From Rhizobium leguminosarum (GTDB taxonomy: Bacteria > Pseudomonadota > Alphaproteobacteria > Rhizobiales > Rhizobiaceae): 64,000 bases of DNA. Shown piece after piece: positions 53,687 through 62,316 of the stretch; within the stretch, counting starts at the first letter, position 1, and every line of letters starts with the position of its first letter. A program made the translations under genes and the position numbers. The stretch is taken from assembly GCF_002953715.1 (NCBI RefSeq), contig NZ_CP025012.1, positions 2,914,001 to 2,978,000 on the forward strand. The letters are read 5' to 3'. The notes under the pieces were generated by a model, which saw nothing but the letters and a program-made list of their open reading frames with translations, had not been told where the DNA came from and searched no databases.

Positions 53687-54442
53687 ATGCTTGACATCCG
53701 CTCCCTATCCAAGATCTATCCCAACGGAATACATGCTCTGCAAGACTTCTCCCTCAGTATCGGCAAGGGAGAGTTGGTCGCGGTCATCGGAGGATCGGGT
53801 TGCGGCAAGAGCACCCTTCTGAGACTGTTGTCGGGCCTCGAAGCCCCTACACAGGGCGAAATCAGCTTGGAGGGACGGCTGCTGACAGAGCCGGACTCGC
53901 TCGTGAATATCGTCTTCCAGGAGCCCCGGCTCTTTCCATGGCTGACAGTCGCGGACAATATCGGTTTCGGCCTGCGCCATCTGGCAAGCAGCGAACGGGA
54001 TGAGCAGGTGTCGACGGCCCTGGAGAAGATTGGCCTTCGCGGCTACGAGAAGCGCTGGATAAAGGAGCTGTCCGGCGGGCAGGCGCAACGCGTGGCCTTG
54101 GCGCGAGCACTCGTGACGAAGCCGGCCGTTCTGCTATTGGACGAGCCCTTCTCCGCACTCGATGCGATGACGCGTGTCGAACTCCAGGATCATCTGATCA
54201 ATCTATGGCGCGTGAATGCCACGACGATGCTGCTCGTCACGCACGATATCGAAGAGGCAGCCTTTTTGGCGGATCGCGTCGTCGTGATGCGCCCCTGGCC
54301 GGGACGCGTTCTAGAGGTGGTCGATATAGGCCTGCCGCGACAACGCAATCGCATGTCGAACGAATTGGCCGAAGTCAAAAGGCGTCTTTCCGACCTTCTG
54401 GCTCATTCTCTCAATGATGGCAGCCGCACGGCAAGCGCCTGA
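53687..54442 (+). CDS. ssuB: ABC transporter ATP-binding protein, SsuB type
   Basis: Cytoplasmic ATPase of 251 residues. Walker A GGSGCGKST (about 34), Q-loop VFQEPRLFPWLTV, signature LSGGQAQRVALARAL, Walker B VLLLDEPFSALD and H-loop THDIEEA are intact. The QEPRLFPW segment is typical of nitrate/sulfonate/taurine importers. Start ATG 53687 lies one base after the permease stop. Confidence 0.92.
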   Translation: MLDIRSLSKIYPNGIHALQDFSLSIGKGELVAVIGGSGCGKSTLLRLLSGLEAPTQGEISLEGRLLTEPDSLVNIVFQEPRLFPWLTVADNIGFGLRHLASSERDEQVSTALEKIGLRGYEKRWIKELSGGQAQRVALARALVTKPAVLLLDEPFSALDAMTRVELQDHLINLWRVNATTMLLVTHDIEEAAFLADRVVVMRPWPGRVLEVVDIGLPRQRNRMSNELAEVKRRLSDLLAHSLNDGSRTASA

Positions 54443-54500
54443 AAAATGAAATGCGTCGCGGAGCGAACCGGACGCACTTCGTTCGAGGATGCGGGAACTG

Positions 54501-55199
54501 TCAGGCTGCCGTCGCCATGCGGGCGGACGCCACCAGCCTCACCGGCAGTTTGCGCATCATTTCCTCGGCAAAACAGGTGGCATTTTCGCGGGCCTTGTCG
54601 AGGTTGCTGACGCGCGTCGGATCAATCGTGTGCAGCGTGCCGCCGCAGTCGAAGATGTCGCGAAAGGCGGAGCGTTCGATGATCGCCGTATCGAGCACCG
54701 GCACATGCCGCTCGCTGAGCAGTGACTTGACGACTTGCAGCGCCCGCGTCGTCACCATCGAATTGACGCGGGTGAGCACCACCGAATGGCCGATCTTGAT
54801 GCCGGCCTTCTCGTCCAGATACTGCAGCAGTTCGAGCACCTGCGCACCGCCGCGCGCATCCATCGCACAGCCCTGAATGGGGATCAGCACGTGGTCGGAC
54901 AGGCCAACGGCAGTGGCAAGCAGCGGATTGCGCGCACCCGGCAGGTCGACGATGAAATAGTCGGTATTGTGCTTGTTCTCGCTGATATGCACCGGCAGCG
55001 ACGCGGTTGTGACGAAATCGATCACCGAAAGATTGGGCACATGACCTGATATTTCGTGCCAGCGCGAAATCCAGTGCTGCGGGTCGGCGTCGAGAATGGT
55101 GACGCGATAACCTTTGCGGGCAAGCTCGGTCGCGAGCAGCAGAACAGCGGTCGTCTTGCCGGCGCCGCCCTTGGTATTTGCGAATGTGATGACAGGCAT
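54501..55199 (-). CDS. Orphan ParA/MinD-family ATPase
   Basis: The 232-residue deviant-Walker ATPase has FANTKGGAGKTTAVLLLA (P-loop 9-17), switch I DADPQHWISRWHE and the Walker B-like FIVDLPGARNPLL. It resembles the small ParA proteins (virC1/ParA-like) that position cargo rather than the chromosomal partition ParA. No ParB gene or parS cluster is adjacent, so the cargo is unknown. An inverted repeat lies 140 bases upstream. Confidence 0.88.
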   Translation of the reverse strand: MPVITFANTKGGAGKTTAVLLLATELARKGYRVTILDADPQHWISRWHEISGHVPNLSVIDFVTTASLPVHISENKHNTDYFIVDLPGARNPLLATAVGLSDHVLIPIQGCAMDARGGAQVLELLQYLDEKAGIKIGHSVVLTRVNSMVTTRALQVVKSLLSERHVPVLDTAIIERSAFRDIFDCGGTLHTIDPTRVSNLDKARENATCFAEEMMRKLPVRLVASARMATAA

Positions 55200-55339
55200 G
55201 TTCGGTCCTCGGAAGGAATGGTGCGAGCCGGAATCGCTCTTTTACGCACCGTCGGAGCATCGTGCGGTTAATTCATTCTTTCTAATCATGGTTAACAAAT
55301 TCGAAAGACGCGCGGCGAAATTGCAGCCGGTATTTTTCA

Positions 55340-55359
55340 CATCCCTAAAAATAGGGATG
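55340..55359. promoter_or_regulatory. Inverted repeat upstream of the ParA-like gene
   Basis: CATCCCTA-AAAA-TAGGGATG, a perfect 8-bp stem with a 4-base loop, within the 229-base AT-rich gap between the ParA-like gene and the alcohol dehydrogenase terminator. It may be an operator for the ParA-like protein or a weak hairpin. Confidence 0.45.
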
Positions 55360-55370
55360 CCGCCGGAACG

Positions 55371-55403
55371 AAAAAGGCCTGGGAAACCGAGGTTTTCCAG
55401 GCC
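55371..55403 (-). terminator. Rho-independent terminator of the alcohol dehydrogenase gene
   Basis: Stem GGCCTGGGAAACC (55376-55388) with GGTTTTCCAGGCC (55391-55403), 13 bp with one G-T pair, followed on the minus strand by TTTTT (55375-55371). It begins 25 bases after the stop codon and ends the catabolic operon. Confidence 0.9.
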
Positions 55404-55428
55404 AGTCTGTTGGTCCGCTCTTAAGTCG

Positions 55429-56580
55429 TCAGAAGCAATCTTTGAATAGTGCCTTGGTATTTTCAAGCGTCAGCGCAACCGGGTTGCCGCCGGCGCTCGG
55501 ATCTTCGATCGCCATGGCCGATAATTCGTCGATGCGGTCGGCAGCGATTCCCATCGCCGATAGCGTCTCCGGCACGCCGAGTTCGGAGCGGAGCTTCAGC
55601 ACATAGTCGTAGAACCCGTCGAACCCGCCCGAGATGCCGAGATAGGCGGCGGCGCGGCCGATCTTCTCCTCGATCACCTTGCGGTTGAAGCGCAACACCG
55701 CCGGCATTACCACCGCATTGGTCATGCCGTGATGGGTGTTGTAGACGGCGCCGATCGGGTGCGACAGCGCGTGGATGGCGCCGAGCCCCTTCTGGAAGGC
55801 GACCGCGCCCATGGCGGCGGCCGACATCATGTTGGCGCGGGCTTCCAGATCCGTGCCTTCCCTATAGGCGCGCGGCAGGAATTCCTTGACGAGGCGCATG
55901 CCTTCCAGCGCGATGCCGGCCGACATCGGGTGATAGAAGGGCGAGGAATAGGCCTCCAGGCAATGAGCGAAGGCATCCATGCCGGTGCCGGCCGTGATGA
56001 TCTTCGGCATGCCGACCGTCAGTTCCGGATCGGAGATGACGACGCCAGGCAGGAACTTCGGATGAAAGATGATCTTCTTCACATGGGTTTCGGAATTGGT
56101 GATGACGCTGGCGCGCCCGACTTCCGAACCGGTGCCCGCCGTCGTCGGCACGGCGACGATCGGGGCGATGCCCTCCAGGCTCGCGCGCGTCCACCAGTCG
56201 CCGATATCTTCGAAGTCCCAGACCGGCCGCGTCTGGCCGGCCATGAAGGCGACGCACTTGCCGAGATCGAGGCCGGAGCCGCCACCGAAAGCAACGACGC
56301 CGTCATGGCCGCCGTCCTTGAAGGCCCTGACGCCGGCTTCGAGGTTCTTCTCGTTCGGGTTCGGATCGACATCGGCAAAGATCGCCCGGCCGAGACCGGC
56401 ATCTTCGAGGATATCGAGCGCAGTCTTGGTGATCGCCATCGAGGCAAGGCCGCGGTCGGTGACGAGCAGCGGCTTCTTGATGCCCAGACTCTTGCAGGCG
56501 TCGGCCAGTTCCGTGATGCGGCCCCGGCCGAGCTTGACCGATGTCGGGTAGCTCCAATTTGCGGTGATGTTGCTGCTCAT
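55429..56580 (-). CDS. Iron-containing alcohol dehydrogenase
   Basis: Group III alcohol dehydrogenase, 383 residues, NAD(P)-dependent. Nucleotide site VAFGGGSGLDLGK and PTTAGTGSEV. Metal ligands are the Asp and His of GTGMDAFAHCLEAYSS and the His residues of GAIHALSHPIGAVYNTHHGM. The start at 56580 overlaps the aldehyde dehydrogenase stop by 4 bases, so the two act as a consecutive oxidation pair. In the proposed pathway it would oxidise a gamma-glutamylated amino alcohol to the aldehyde. Confidence 0.92.
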   Translation of the reverse strand: MSSNITANWSYPTSVKLGRGRITELADACKSLGIKKPLLVTDRGLASMAITKTALDILEDAGLGRAIFADVDPNPNEKNLEAGVRAFKDGGHDGVVAFGGGSGLDLGKCVAFMAGQTRPVWDFEDIGDWWTRASLEGIAPIVAVPTTAGTGSEVGRASVITNSETHVKKIIFHPKFLPGVVISDPELTVGMPKIITAGTGMDAFAHCLEAYSSPFYHPMSAGIALEGMRLVKEFLPRAYREGTDLEARANMMSAAAMGAVAFQKGLGAIHALSHPIGAVYNTHHGMTNAVVMPAVLRFNRKVIEEKIGRAAAYLGISGGFDGFYDYVLKLRSELGVPETLSAMGIAADRIDELSAMAIEDPSAGGNPVALTLENTKALFKDCF

Positions 56581-57962
56581 GCTGTGACTTTCTTCAGATG
56601 GAAGGATTTCGGGCGCGTCAGATTTTGGAAGCCGATGATCGACAGCGAGCCGCCGCGGCCGGTCTCCTTGACGCCGGTCCAGCAAAGTGCCGGGTCGAGA
56701 TAGTCCGCGCGGTTCATGAAAACGGTGCCGGTTTCGATCTCGCGGCCGAACCGCCCTGCCCGCTCGACATCTTTGGTCCAGAGCGAGGCCGTCAGCCCGT
56801 ACTGGCTGTCATTCATCAAAGCGAGTGCCTCCTCATCGCTCTTCACCTTCATGATGCCGACCGCCGGACCGAAAGTCTCTTCGCGCATGAAGGCCATGGA
56901 GTGGTCGACGTCGACGAGAATCTGCGGTGCAAGATAGGCGCCGCCGTCATCCTGGGGGAAAAGCTTGGGATCGACAAGCGCTTTGGCGCCCTTGGAAACC
57001 GCATCGGCGATCTGCTCGCGCACCACCTTGGCGAAGCGCTTATGTGCCATCGGCCCGAGCGACGTATCGGGATCGAGCGGATTGCCGAGCTTGTAGTTCG
57101 ACACCCAGGCAACCGACTTCTCGACGAAGGCGTCATAAAGCGATTCATGCACGTAGATGCGCTCGATGCCGCAGCAGCACTGGCCGGAATTGTAGGTCGC
57201 GCCGTCCATCAGCGTGTCGACGGCTGCTTCGAGATCGGCGTCCTCCATGACATAACCCGGATCCTTGCCGCCGAGTTCGAGGCCGAGACCGGTGAAGGTG
57301 CCGGCGGCGGCCCGCTCCATCGACCGCCCGCCTTCGACCGATCCGGTGAAGTTGACGAAATTGAAGCTGCCGGCGGCAATCAGCGCCGACGTCGTTTCGT
57401 GATCGAGGAAGACGTTCTGGAACACATCTTCGGGAACGCCGGCTTCGGTGAAGGCCTGCACCAGCCGCTCGCCGACCAGCAGCGTCTGCGAGGCATGTTT
57501 CAGCACCACGGTATTGCCGGCCATCAATGCCGGCGCAATCGTGTTGATCGCCGTCATATAGGGATAGTTCCACGGCGCGACGACGAAGACGACGCCATGC
57601 GCCTCGCGCTCGATGCGGCGCTCGAAACGCTCGCTCTCCTCGACGACGAGAGGCGCCAGCGCATCCGCCGCGATCGAAGCGACATAGTTGGAGCGCTCGT
57701 TGAAGCCCTTGTATTCGCCGCCATACTTGACCGGCCGGCCCATCTGCCAGGCAAGCTCCGGCACGACGACGTCGGACATCTCGTTCAGCCGCGCAGCACC
57801 CTTCAGCACCAGTTGCACACGCTCTTCGAGCGGCCGTTTCGCCCAGGCCTTCTGCGCCTTGCGGGCGCGCGCCACCACGTCCTTGGCGGCATCGAAAGAA
57901 AGGGCGGCACGCTCGGCATAGACCGACCCGTCAACCGGTGAAATGCATTGGATCATTACCAT
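56577..57962 (-). CDS. Aldehyde dehydrogenase family protein
   Basis: NAD(P)-dependent aldehyde dehydrogenase, 461 residues, slightly shorter than the usual 475-500. It has VVAPWNYPYMTAINTIAPALMAGN (fold and Asn), the general-base Glu in GLELGGKDPGYV, the catalytic Cys in NSGQCCCGIERIYVH, and EETFGPAVGIMKVKS. AGGAATC lies before the ATG. Upstream it is separated from the glutamine-synthetase-like gene by 208 bases holding a repeat. Confidence 0.92.
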   Translation of the reverse strand: MVMIQCISPVDGSVYAERAALSFDAAKDVVARARKAQKAWAKRPLEERVQLVLKGAARLNEMSDVVVPELAWQMGRPVKYGGEYKGFNERSNYVASIAADALAPLVVEESERFERRIEREAHGVVFVVAPWNYPYMTAINTIAPALMAGNTVVLKHASQTLLVGERLVQAFTEAGVPEDVFQNVFLDHETTSALIAAGSFNFVNFTGSVEGGRSMERAAAGTFTGLGLELGGKDPGYVMEDADLEAAVDTLMDGATYNSGQCCCGIERIYVHESLYDAFVEKSVAWVSNYKLGNPLDPDTSLGPMAHKRFAKVVREQIADAVSKGAKALVDPKLFPQDDGGAYLAPQILVDVDHSMAFMREETFGPAVGIMKVKSDEEALALMNDSQYGLTASLWTKDVERAGRFGREIETGTVFMNRADYLDPALCWTGVKETGRGGSLSIIGFQNLTRPKSFHLKKVTA

Positions 57963-58010
57963 GATCGATTCCTGTCCTCGTATTCTTCAAAATCTTTGCG
58001 AAGGCCGTAG

Positions 58011-58151
58011 CCCCCTCATCCGCCTGCCGGCACCTTCTCCCCGTAAACGGGGCGAAGGGGATATGCCGCACCGGCTTTCCCCAACATCGACGCTGCGTTT
58101 GGCACGTCCCCTCTCCCCGTTTTTACGGGGTGAGGGTTAGGGTGAGGGGCA
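58011..58151. repeat. RIME-like palindromic repeat
   Basis: Begins CCCCCTCATCCGCCTGCCGG and ends GGGTTAGGGTGAGGGG, so the ends are inverted. Internal hairpins CTTCTCCCCG-TAAA-CGGGGCGAAGG and CTCTCCCCG-TTTTTA-CGGGGTGAGGG are visible. This matches the style of the Rhizobium-specific intergenic mosaic element. It lies inside the operon between the ligase and aldehyde dehydrogenase genes. Confidence 0.85.
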
Positions 58152-58170
58152 GGCAAATCGCAAATGCCTA

Positions 58171-59538
58171 TTAAGCCCTTTCGAAACCGCGCGCCACTTC
58201 CCAGTCGGTGATGCGGCGGTCGTATTCTTCCTGCTCCCATTCGGCAGCGCGGGTGTAATGGTCGATCACGTCGTCGCCGAAGGCTTTACGCAGCATCGCC
58301 GATTCCGTCATCTCCGTCGTGGCCGCACGCAGCGTACGCGGGATCTCACGAACGCCCTTGCCGCCATAGGCGTCGCCGACGAAGGGGGCTTCGAGTTCGA
58401 GCTTGTTCTCGATGCCGTCAATGCCGGCGGCAAGCAGCGCGGCGAAGGCGAGATAGGGATTGAGATCGGAGCCGCCGACGCGGCATTCGATACGAATTCC
58501 CTTGGTCTCCTCGCCGCAGAGCCGGTAGCCGGCGGTGCGGTTGTCTTTGCTCCAGATCGCCTTGGTCGGCGCAAACGTGCCGGCCATGAAACGCTTGTAG
58601 GAGTTGATGTAGGGCGCCAGGAAATAAGTGATCTCGCTCGCATGGGCGAGAAGCCCGGCGACGTAATTGTGCATCAGCGGCGACATGCCGTATTTGCCGG
58701 TATGGTCGAAGAACAGCGGCTTTTCCTCGAGGCTCCAGAGCGACTGGTGGATATGCGAGGAACTGCCGGCGGCATTGTAGTTCCACTTGGCGAGGAAAGT
58801 GATGGCTTTGCCCTTTGACCAGGCAATCTCCTTGCAGCCGTTCTTGATGATCGCGTGCCGGTCGGCCATGGCGAGCGCATCGGCGTAGCGCACATTGATC
58901 TCCTCCTGGCCGGCCGAAGCTTCGCCCTTGGAGTTCTCGACCGGGATGCCGGCGCCCTGCAACCCGGTGCGGATCGCCCGCATCACCTCTTCCTCCTTGG
59001 TGGTCTGGAAGATGTGGTAGTCCTCATTATAGGCGCTGGCGAGCTTGAGGTTGCGGTAGCCGGAAGCCTGCGCCGCCTCGTAGCTTTGGTCGAACAGGAA
59101 GAATTCGAGCTCGGAGGCCATGTAGGCCTTCATGCCCATATCCTCGAGCCGCTTCACCTGCTTCTTCAGGATCGCGCGCGGCGAGTGGGCGACCTCCTCG
59201 TGCGTATGATGGTCAAGCACGTCGCAGAGTACCAGCGCAGTGCCTTCGAGCCAGGGAATACGACGCAGCGTCGCAAGATCCGGCTTCATCGTGTAGTCGC
59301 CGTAGCCCTTCTCCCAGCTCGTCGCCTTGTAGCCGGAGACGGTCTCCATCTCCATGTCGGTGGCGATCAGGTAGTTGCAGCTGTGCGTTTCCTTCCAGGC
59401 GCTCTCGACGAAATATTCCGCCTGGAAGCGCTTGCCCATCAGCCGGCCCTGCATGTCCACCTGGCAGGCCAGAACCGTGTCGATGCGCCCTTCGGCAACA
59501 TCCTTCCTGAGATCGTCGATTGTGTAGCTGCTGCTCAT
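58171..59538 (-). CDS. Glutamine-synthetase-like gamma-glutamyl ligase (PuuA/GlnA4 type)
   Basis: The 455-residue member of the GS superfamily starts MSSSYTIDDLRKDVAEGRI. Metal and Glu-site segments are MASELEFFLF and the ASAGQEEINVRY strand, ATP site AAGSSSHIHQSLWS, and C-terminal RIECRVGGSDLNPYLAFAALLAAGIDGI. It lacks the adenylylation Tyr region typical of housekeeping GlnA. Members near aldehyde and alcohol dehydrogenases gamma-glutamylate amines such as putrescine or ethanolamine. GGCGGATC precedes the ATG. The amine substrate is inference from context. Confidence 0.85.
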   Translation of the reverse strand: MSSSYTIDDLRKDVAEGRIDTVLACQVDMQGRLMGKRFQAEYFVESAWKETHSCNYLIATDMEMETVSGYKATSWEKGYGDYTMKPDLATLRRIPWLEGTALVLCDVLDHHTHEEVAHSPRAILKKQVKRLEDMGMKAYMASELEFFLFDQSYEAAQASGYRNLKLASAYNEDYHIFQTTKEEEVMRAIRTGLQGAGIPVENSKGEASAGQEEINVRYADALAMADRHAIIKNGCKEIAWSKGKAITFLAKWNYNAAGSSSHIHQSLWSLEEKPLFFDHTGKYGMSPLMHNYVAGLLAHASEITYFLAPYINSYKRFMAGTFAPTKAIWSKDNRTAGYRLCGEETKGIRIECRVGGSDLNPYLAFAALLAAGIDGIENKLELEAPFVGDAYGGKGVREIPRTLRAATTEMTESAMLRKAFGDDVIDHYTRAAEWEQEEYDRRITDWEVARGFERA

Positions 59539-59683
59539 GATTGATCCGCCTGAATTGGATTGACAAAATCGGGGCAACGAAATCGCATGCGCTCGGCCGG
59601 ACTTTGCGGCCCGATGCCTTTTCGTTGAACCGTGGTGGGGCCGCAGGATGCGGCCCCACCATTTGAGAGGGAAGCCTCGATGC

Positions 59684-61246
59684 TTAGTTTTCGCCGCTTT
59701 CGCCGACGGCTGCTTCGGCGGCCGCGATGTCGGCCTGGCGCTTCGCCACTTCGGCGCCGATCGGCGGCCCCTTGAAGCGCCGGCTTTCGAAACCGAACCA
59801 GACGATCGCGGTGAGCACCAGGAAGCCGACGGTAACGTAAAGCGCAATACCGTTCGGCGGCTGGATGCCGAGAATGAAGATCAGGATCATAGCGATGATC
59901 GTGAGCACGGCAAAGAGCTTGAAGACGCCTTCGCCGAGGTTCCATGGACCCATCTTGTCCCACTTCGATGTGCCCCAGGCGAAGAGGCCGAGCGTGATCG
60001 GAATCGCGAAGGAGAAGAACAGGAAGATGACAGTGCACGAGACAACGATCGTATAAACCGGCGTCTCACCGATTTTCATGAAGTCGAGTGAGGTAAACCA
60101 AACGAAAAGTACCGACAGGATGGAGCCAGTCCAGATCGCCGCCACCGGCGTGCGGTATTTCGGGCTGACCTTCGACAGCGCCTTTGATGCCGGCAGACCG
60201 CCGTCACGCGAGAAGGCAAAGATCATGCGCGAGACCGAGGTGACGGTCGCAAGACCGCACAGCCACTGGCTGACCAGGATCGCAAGATAGAGAATGTCCT
60301 TGACGATCGGGTTCACCTGGCTGTCCATTGCCCAGAAGAACACGTTCCAGCCCTGCTTTGCCGCATCGTCCATGTTCGGCAGCATCAGAACGAAGGCGCA
60401 CAGCATGATGTAGCCGAAAAGAGCCGACCACAGGACGGAGGAGACCATGCCGCGCGGAACCGATTCGGCAGCCTTGACGGTCTCTTCCGATGTATGCGCC
60501 GAGGCGTCATAGCCGGTGATGGTGTAGATCGGCAGCAGCAGGCCGAGAAGGAAGACCCAGGCGCCCGAGGTGGAAGGCCAGACGTTGCCGCCGACTTCGC
60601 CGGAATAGTTGGCAAAAGTGAAAAGACGGCCGATCTCGTAGGAGGGCGCTGCGATGAGGCAGACGGCCGACAGCGCGATAGCGGTCGCGAAGATGAGATA
60701 ACCCGAGAAATCGGTCAGCTTCGCGGTCAGTCCGATGCCCATGTGGTTCACGAGCGCCTGCGCTCCGGTGATGACCACGAGGAAGATGATGCGCACTGCT
60801 ATCGTGTCGGTCAGTCCGAAATAGCTGGTGCCGAACGACCCCATGAAGAAATAATAGGTGCCGACATTGATGGCGCCCAGCACTGTGACGAGACCGAGCA
60901 GGTTGAACCAGGCGGTCACCCAGCCGGTGAAACGGTTTCCGAGGATCGAGCTCCAGTGATAGAGGCCGCCGGCCGTCGGATAGGCCGAGCTGATCTGCGC
61001 CATGCCGATGGCGAAGACGAGCGAGATGAAGCAGCCGACCGGCCAGCCGATGCCGATGGCGGCGCCGCCGGCACCCGAGGTCGCCTGCGCCAGCGAATTG
61101 ATGCCGCCGGAGAGGATGCAGATGATGGAGAACGACACGGCGAAGTTCGAGAATGAACTCATGCGTCGTTCGAGTTCCTGGGCATAGCCCATGGAATGCA
61201 GGATGTGCACATCCTGCTTCTTGTCCAGTTCGGTATAGTCCGACAT
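59684..61246 (-). CDS. APC superfamily amino acid/amine permease
   Basis: Inner-membrane transporter of 520 residues with about twelve helices. APC motifs: SIICILSGGINSLAQATSGAGGAAIGIGWP, AQISSAYPTAGGLYHW and ITGYDASAHTSEETVKAAESVPRGM. It resembles the GABA/choline-type permeases (AAT/ACT family), which also take ethanolamine-like amines. Start 61246 has GGGGGAAGTC upstream. It is the likely importer for the substrate of the following ligase. Confidence 0.88.
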   Translation of the reverse strand: MSDYTELDKKQDVHILHSMGYAQELERRMSSFSNFAVSFSIICILSGGINSLAQATSGAGGAAIGIGWPVGCFISLVFAIGMAQISSAYPTAGGLYHWSSILGNRFTGWVTAWFNLLGLVTVLGAINVGTYYFFMGSFGTSYFGLTDTIAVRIIFLVVITGAQALVNHMGIGLTAKLTDFSGYLIFATAIALSAVCLIAAPSYEIGRLFTFANYSGEVGGNVWPSTSGAWVFLLGLLLPIYTITGYDASAHTSEETVKAAESVPRGMVSSVLWSALFGYIMLCAFVLMLPNMDDAAKQGWNVFFWAMDSQVNPIVKDILYLAILVSQWLCGLATVTSVSRMIFAFSRDGGLPASKALSKVSPKYRTPVAAIWTGSILSVLFVWFTSLDFMKIGETPVYTIVVSCTVIFLFFSFAIPITLGLFAWGTSKWDKMGPWNLGEGVFKLFAVLTIIAMILIFILGIQPPNGIALYVTVGFLVLTAIVWFGFESRRFKGPPIGAEVAKRQADIAAAEAAVGESGEN

Positions 61247-61366
61247 GACTTCCCCCTGTTCACGATCGACCGCGGGATTGCGGGCCGATTCAGTGCCAAT
61301 TGCCCGCGACATTTGCGCCGTGCGGACGTCCGCAGTTAAACTGCTCCCTCGGGTCTTCTTTTTATG

Positions 61367-62146
61367 TCAGGCGTCCAGGCTTTGCTGGAGCAACCCTTTC
61401 AGATAGTCGGCCATGACCCCTTGGCCGATATCGTCTGCGATGAGGTCATTGCGGACCTCGATCATCACATTGCGCAAGCCGTTCGAAAGCCCGTGCAGGA
61501 TCAGCGTGTGGGTCACACCGTCCTCGGGCCCGTAAGGCTCGTTGCGTTCTGTCCTGTAAAGCGGCGCCTCGGCCGCAGCCTCCAGCATACGGTCGGCAAG
61601 CCGGCTGTCCTCATCGTGCAATATGCCGAGTTCGACGGCGCGTTCGCAGCCATGATAGACCGGCGTGAAGCTGTGCATCGTCACGATGATGCTGTCCTGC
61701 CCCCTCGCCCGGCGATCGCGGATCAGCCCGCGAATGGTGTCGTGGAAAGGCACGTAGAGCGAGTCGGTGCGCGCAAGCCGTTCTTCGAGGCTCAAATCCT
61801 TGTTGCCGGGAATGGCGTAGATCTCGCTGGTCTCCGGCATGGCGCCGGGTGAACTGGGCGGCCGGTTGCAGTCGTAGATAAGCCGCGAGAACCGCTGGTA
61901 AACGAGCGTCGCATCGAGCGCTTCCGATATGTTGCGGGCGACCGCAAGCGCGCCCGGGTCCCAGGCAATGTGACTGGAGAGCGCTTCGCTGGGCAGGCCG
62001 AGATTTCCGAAAACGGCCGGAAGCGCATTCGAAGCGTGCTCGCAGATGAGAAGCACCGGGCTCTGGCCACGGATGCGCTCGATCCCGACGCAGTCGCCGT
62101 CCGCTTCGCTGAGGATTTTCGACCGGGCCAGCACCAAAGGCGCCAC
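61367..62146 (-). CDS. N-formylglutamate amidohydrolase family protein
   Basis: The 259-residue zinc hydrolase of the FGase (HutG2-like) family has LLICEHASNALPAVFG with a metal His, LIYDCNRPPSSPGAMPETSE and IIVTMHSFTPVYHG. The last part is VMIEVRNDLI. GTG start with AAGGGA upstream. It heads the minus-strand operon. In this setting it may cleave the gamma-glutamyl amide product at the end of the pathway rather than act in histidine degradation, since no other hut gene is nearby. Confidence 0.85.
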   Translation of the reverse strand: MAPLVLARSKILSEADGDCVGIERIRGQSPVLLICEHASNALPAVFGNLGLPSEALSSHIAWDPGALAVARNISEALDATLVYQRFSRLIYDCNRPPSSPGAMPETSEIYAIPGNKDLSLEERLARTDSLYVPFHDTIRGLIRDRRARGQDSIIVTMHSFTPVYHGCERAVELGILHDEDSRLADRMLEAAAEAPLYRTERNEPYGPEDGVTHTLILHGLSNGLRNVMIEVRNDLIADDIGQGVMADYLKGLLQQSLDA

Positions 62147-62171
62147 TCCTTATCCCTTAACAAATTCCTTA

Positions 62172-62190
62172 TGAAGAAAAGAATTCTTCA
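62172..62190. promoter_or_regulatory. Inverted repeat 1 in the divergent promoter, likely RpiR operator
   Basis: TGAAGAA-N5-TTCTTCA, a perfect 7-bp inverted repeat, 27 bases upstream of the amidohydrolase start. RpiR-family regulators bind A/T-rich inverted repeats of this size. Confidence 0.6.
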
Positions 62191-62216
62191 GGTTCCGGTC
62201 ACTGTCAAGCGTCGAC

Positions 62217-62232
62217 TGAAAATTTCTTTTCA
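62217..62232. promoter_or_regulatory. Inverted repeat 2 in the divergent promoter, likely RpiR operator
   Basis: TGAAAA-N4-TTTTCA, a perfect 6-bp inverted repeat, 45 bases from centre to centre from the first. Both start with TGAA, suggesting one regulator binding two sites. Confidence 0.55.
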
Positions 62233-62260
62233 TGACAGTAGTTGACATGGATTATGACAG
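62232..62260 (-). promoter_or_regulatory. PHO-box-like heptamers facing the amidohydrolase operon
   Basis: On the minus strand two perfect CTGTCAT heptamers (62260-62254 and 62238-62232) are exactly 22 bases apart, two turns of the 11-base PHO-box period. A weaker ATGTCAA lies between. On the plus strand the middle TTGACA (62242-62247) could serve as the -35 of the RpiR gene with TTAACT (62266-62271) as -10. Confidence 0.5.
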
Positions 62261-62316
62261 CGTTGTTAACTTTGAGTGGGAAAGTGGCGCCAGACCATCC
62301 CGGGGAGCATAGTTAA

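Noticed and set aside
61367..62146. Assignment to histidine degradation as hutG
   Set aside because: No hutHUI genes nearby; the family is broader and the neighbours indicate amine glutamylation.
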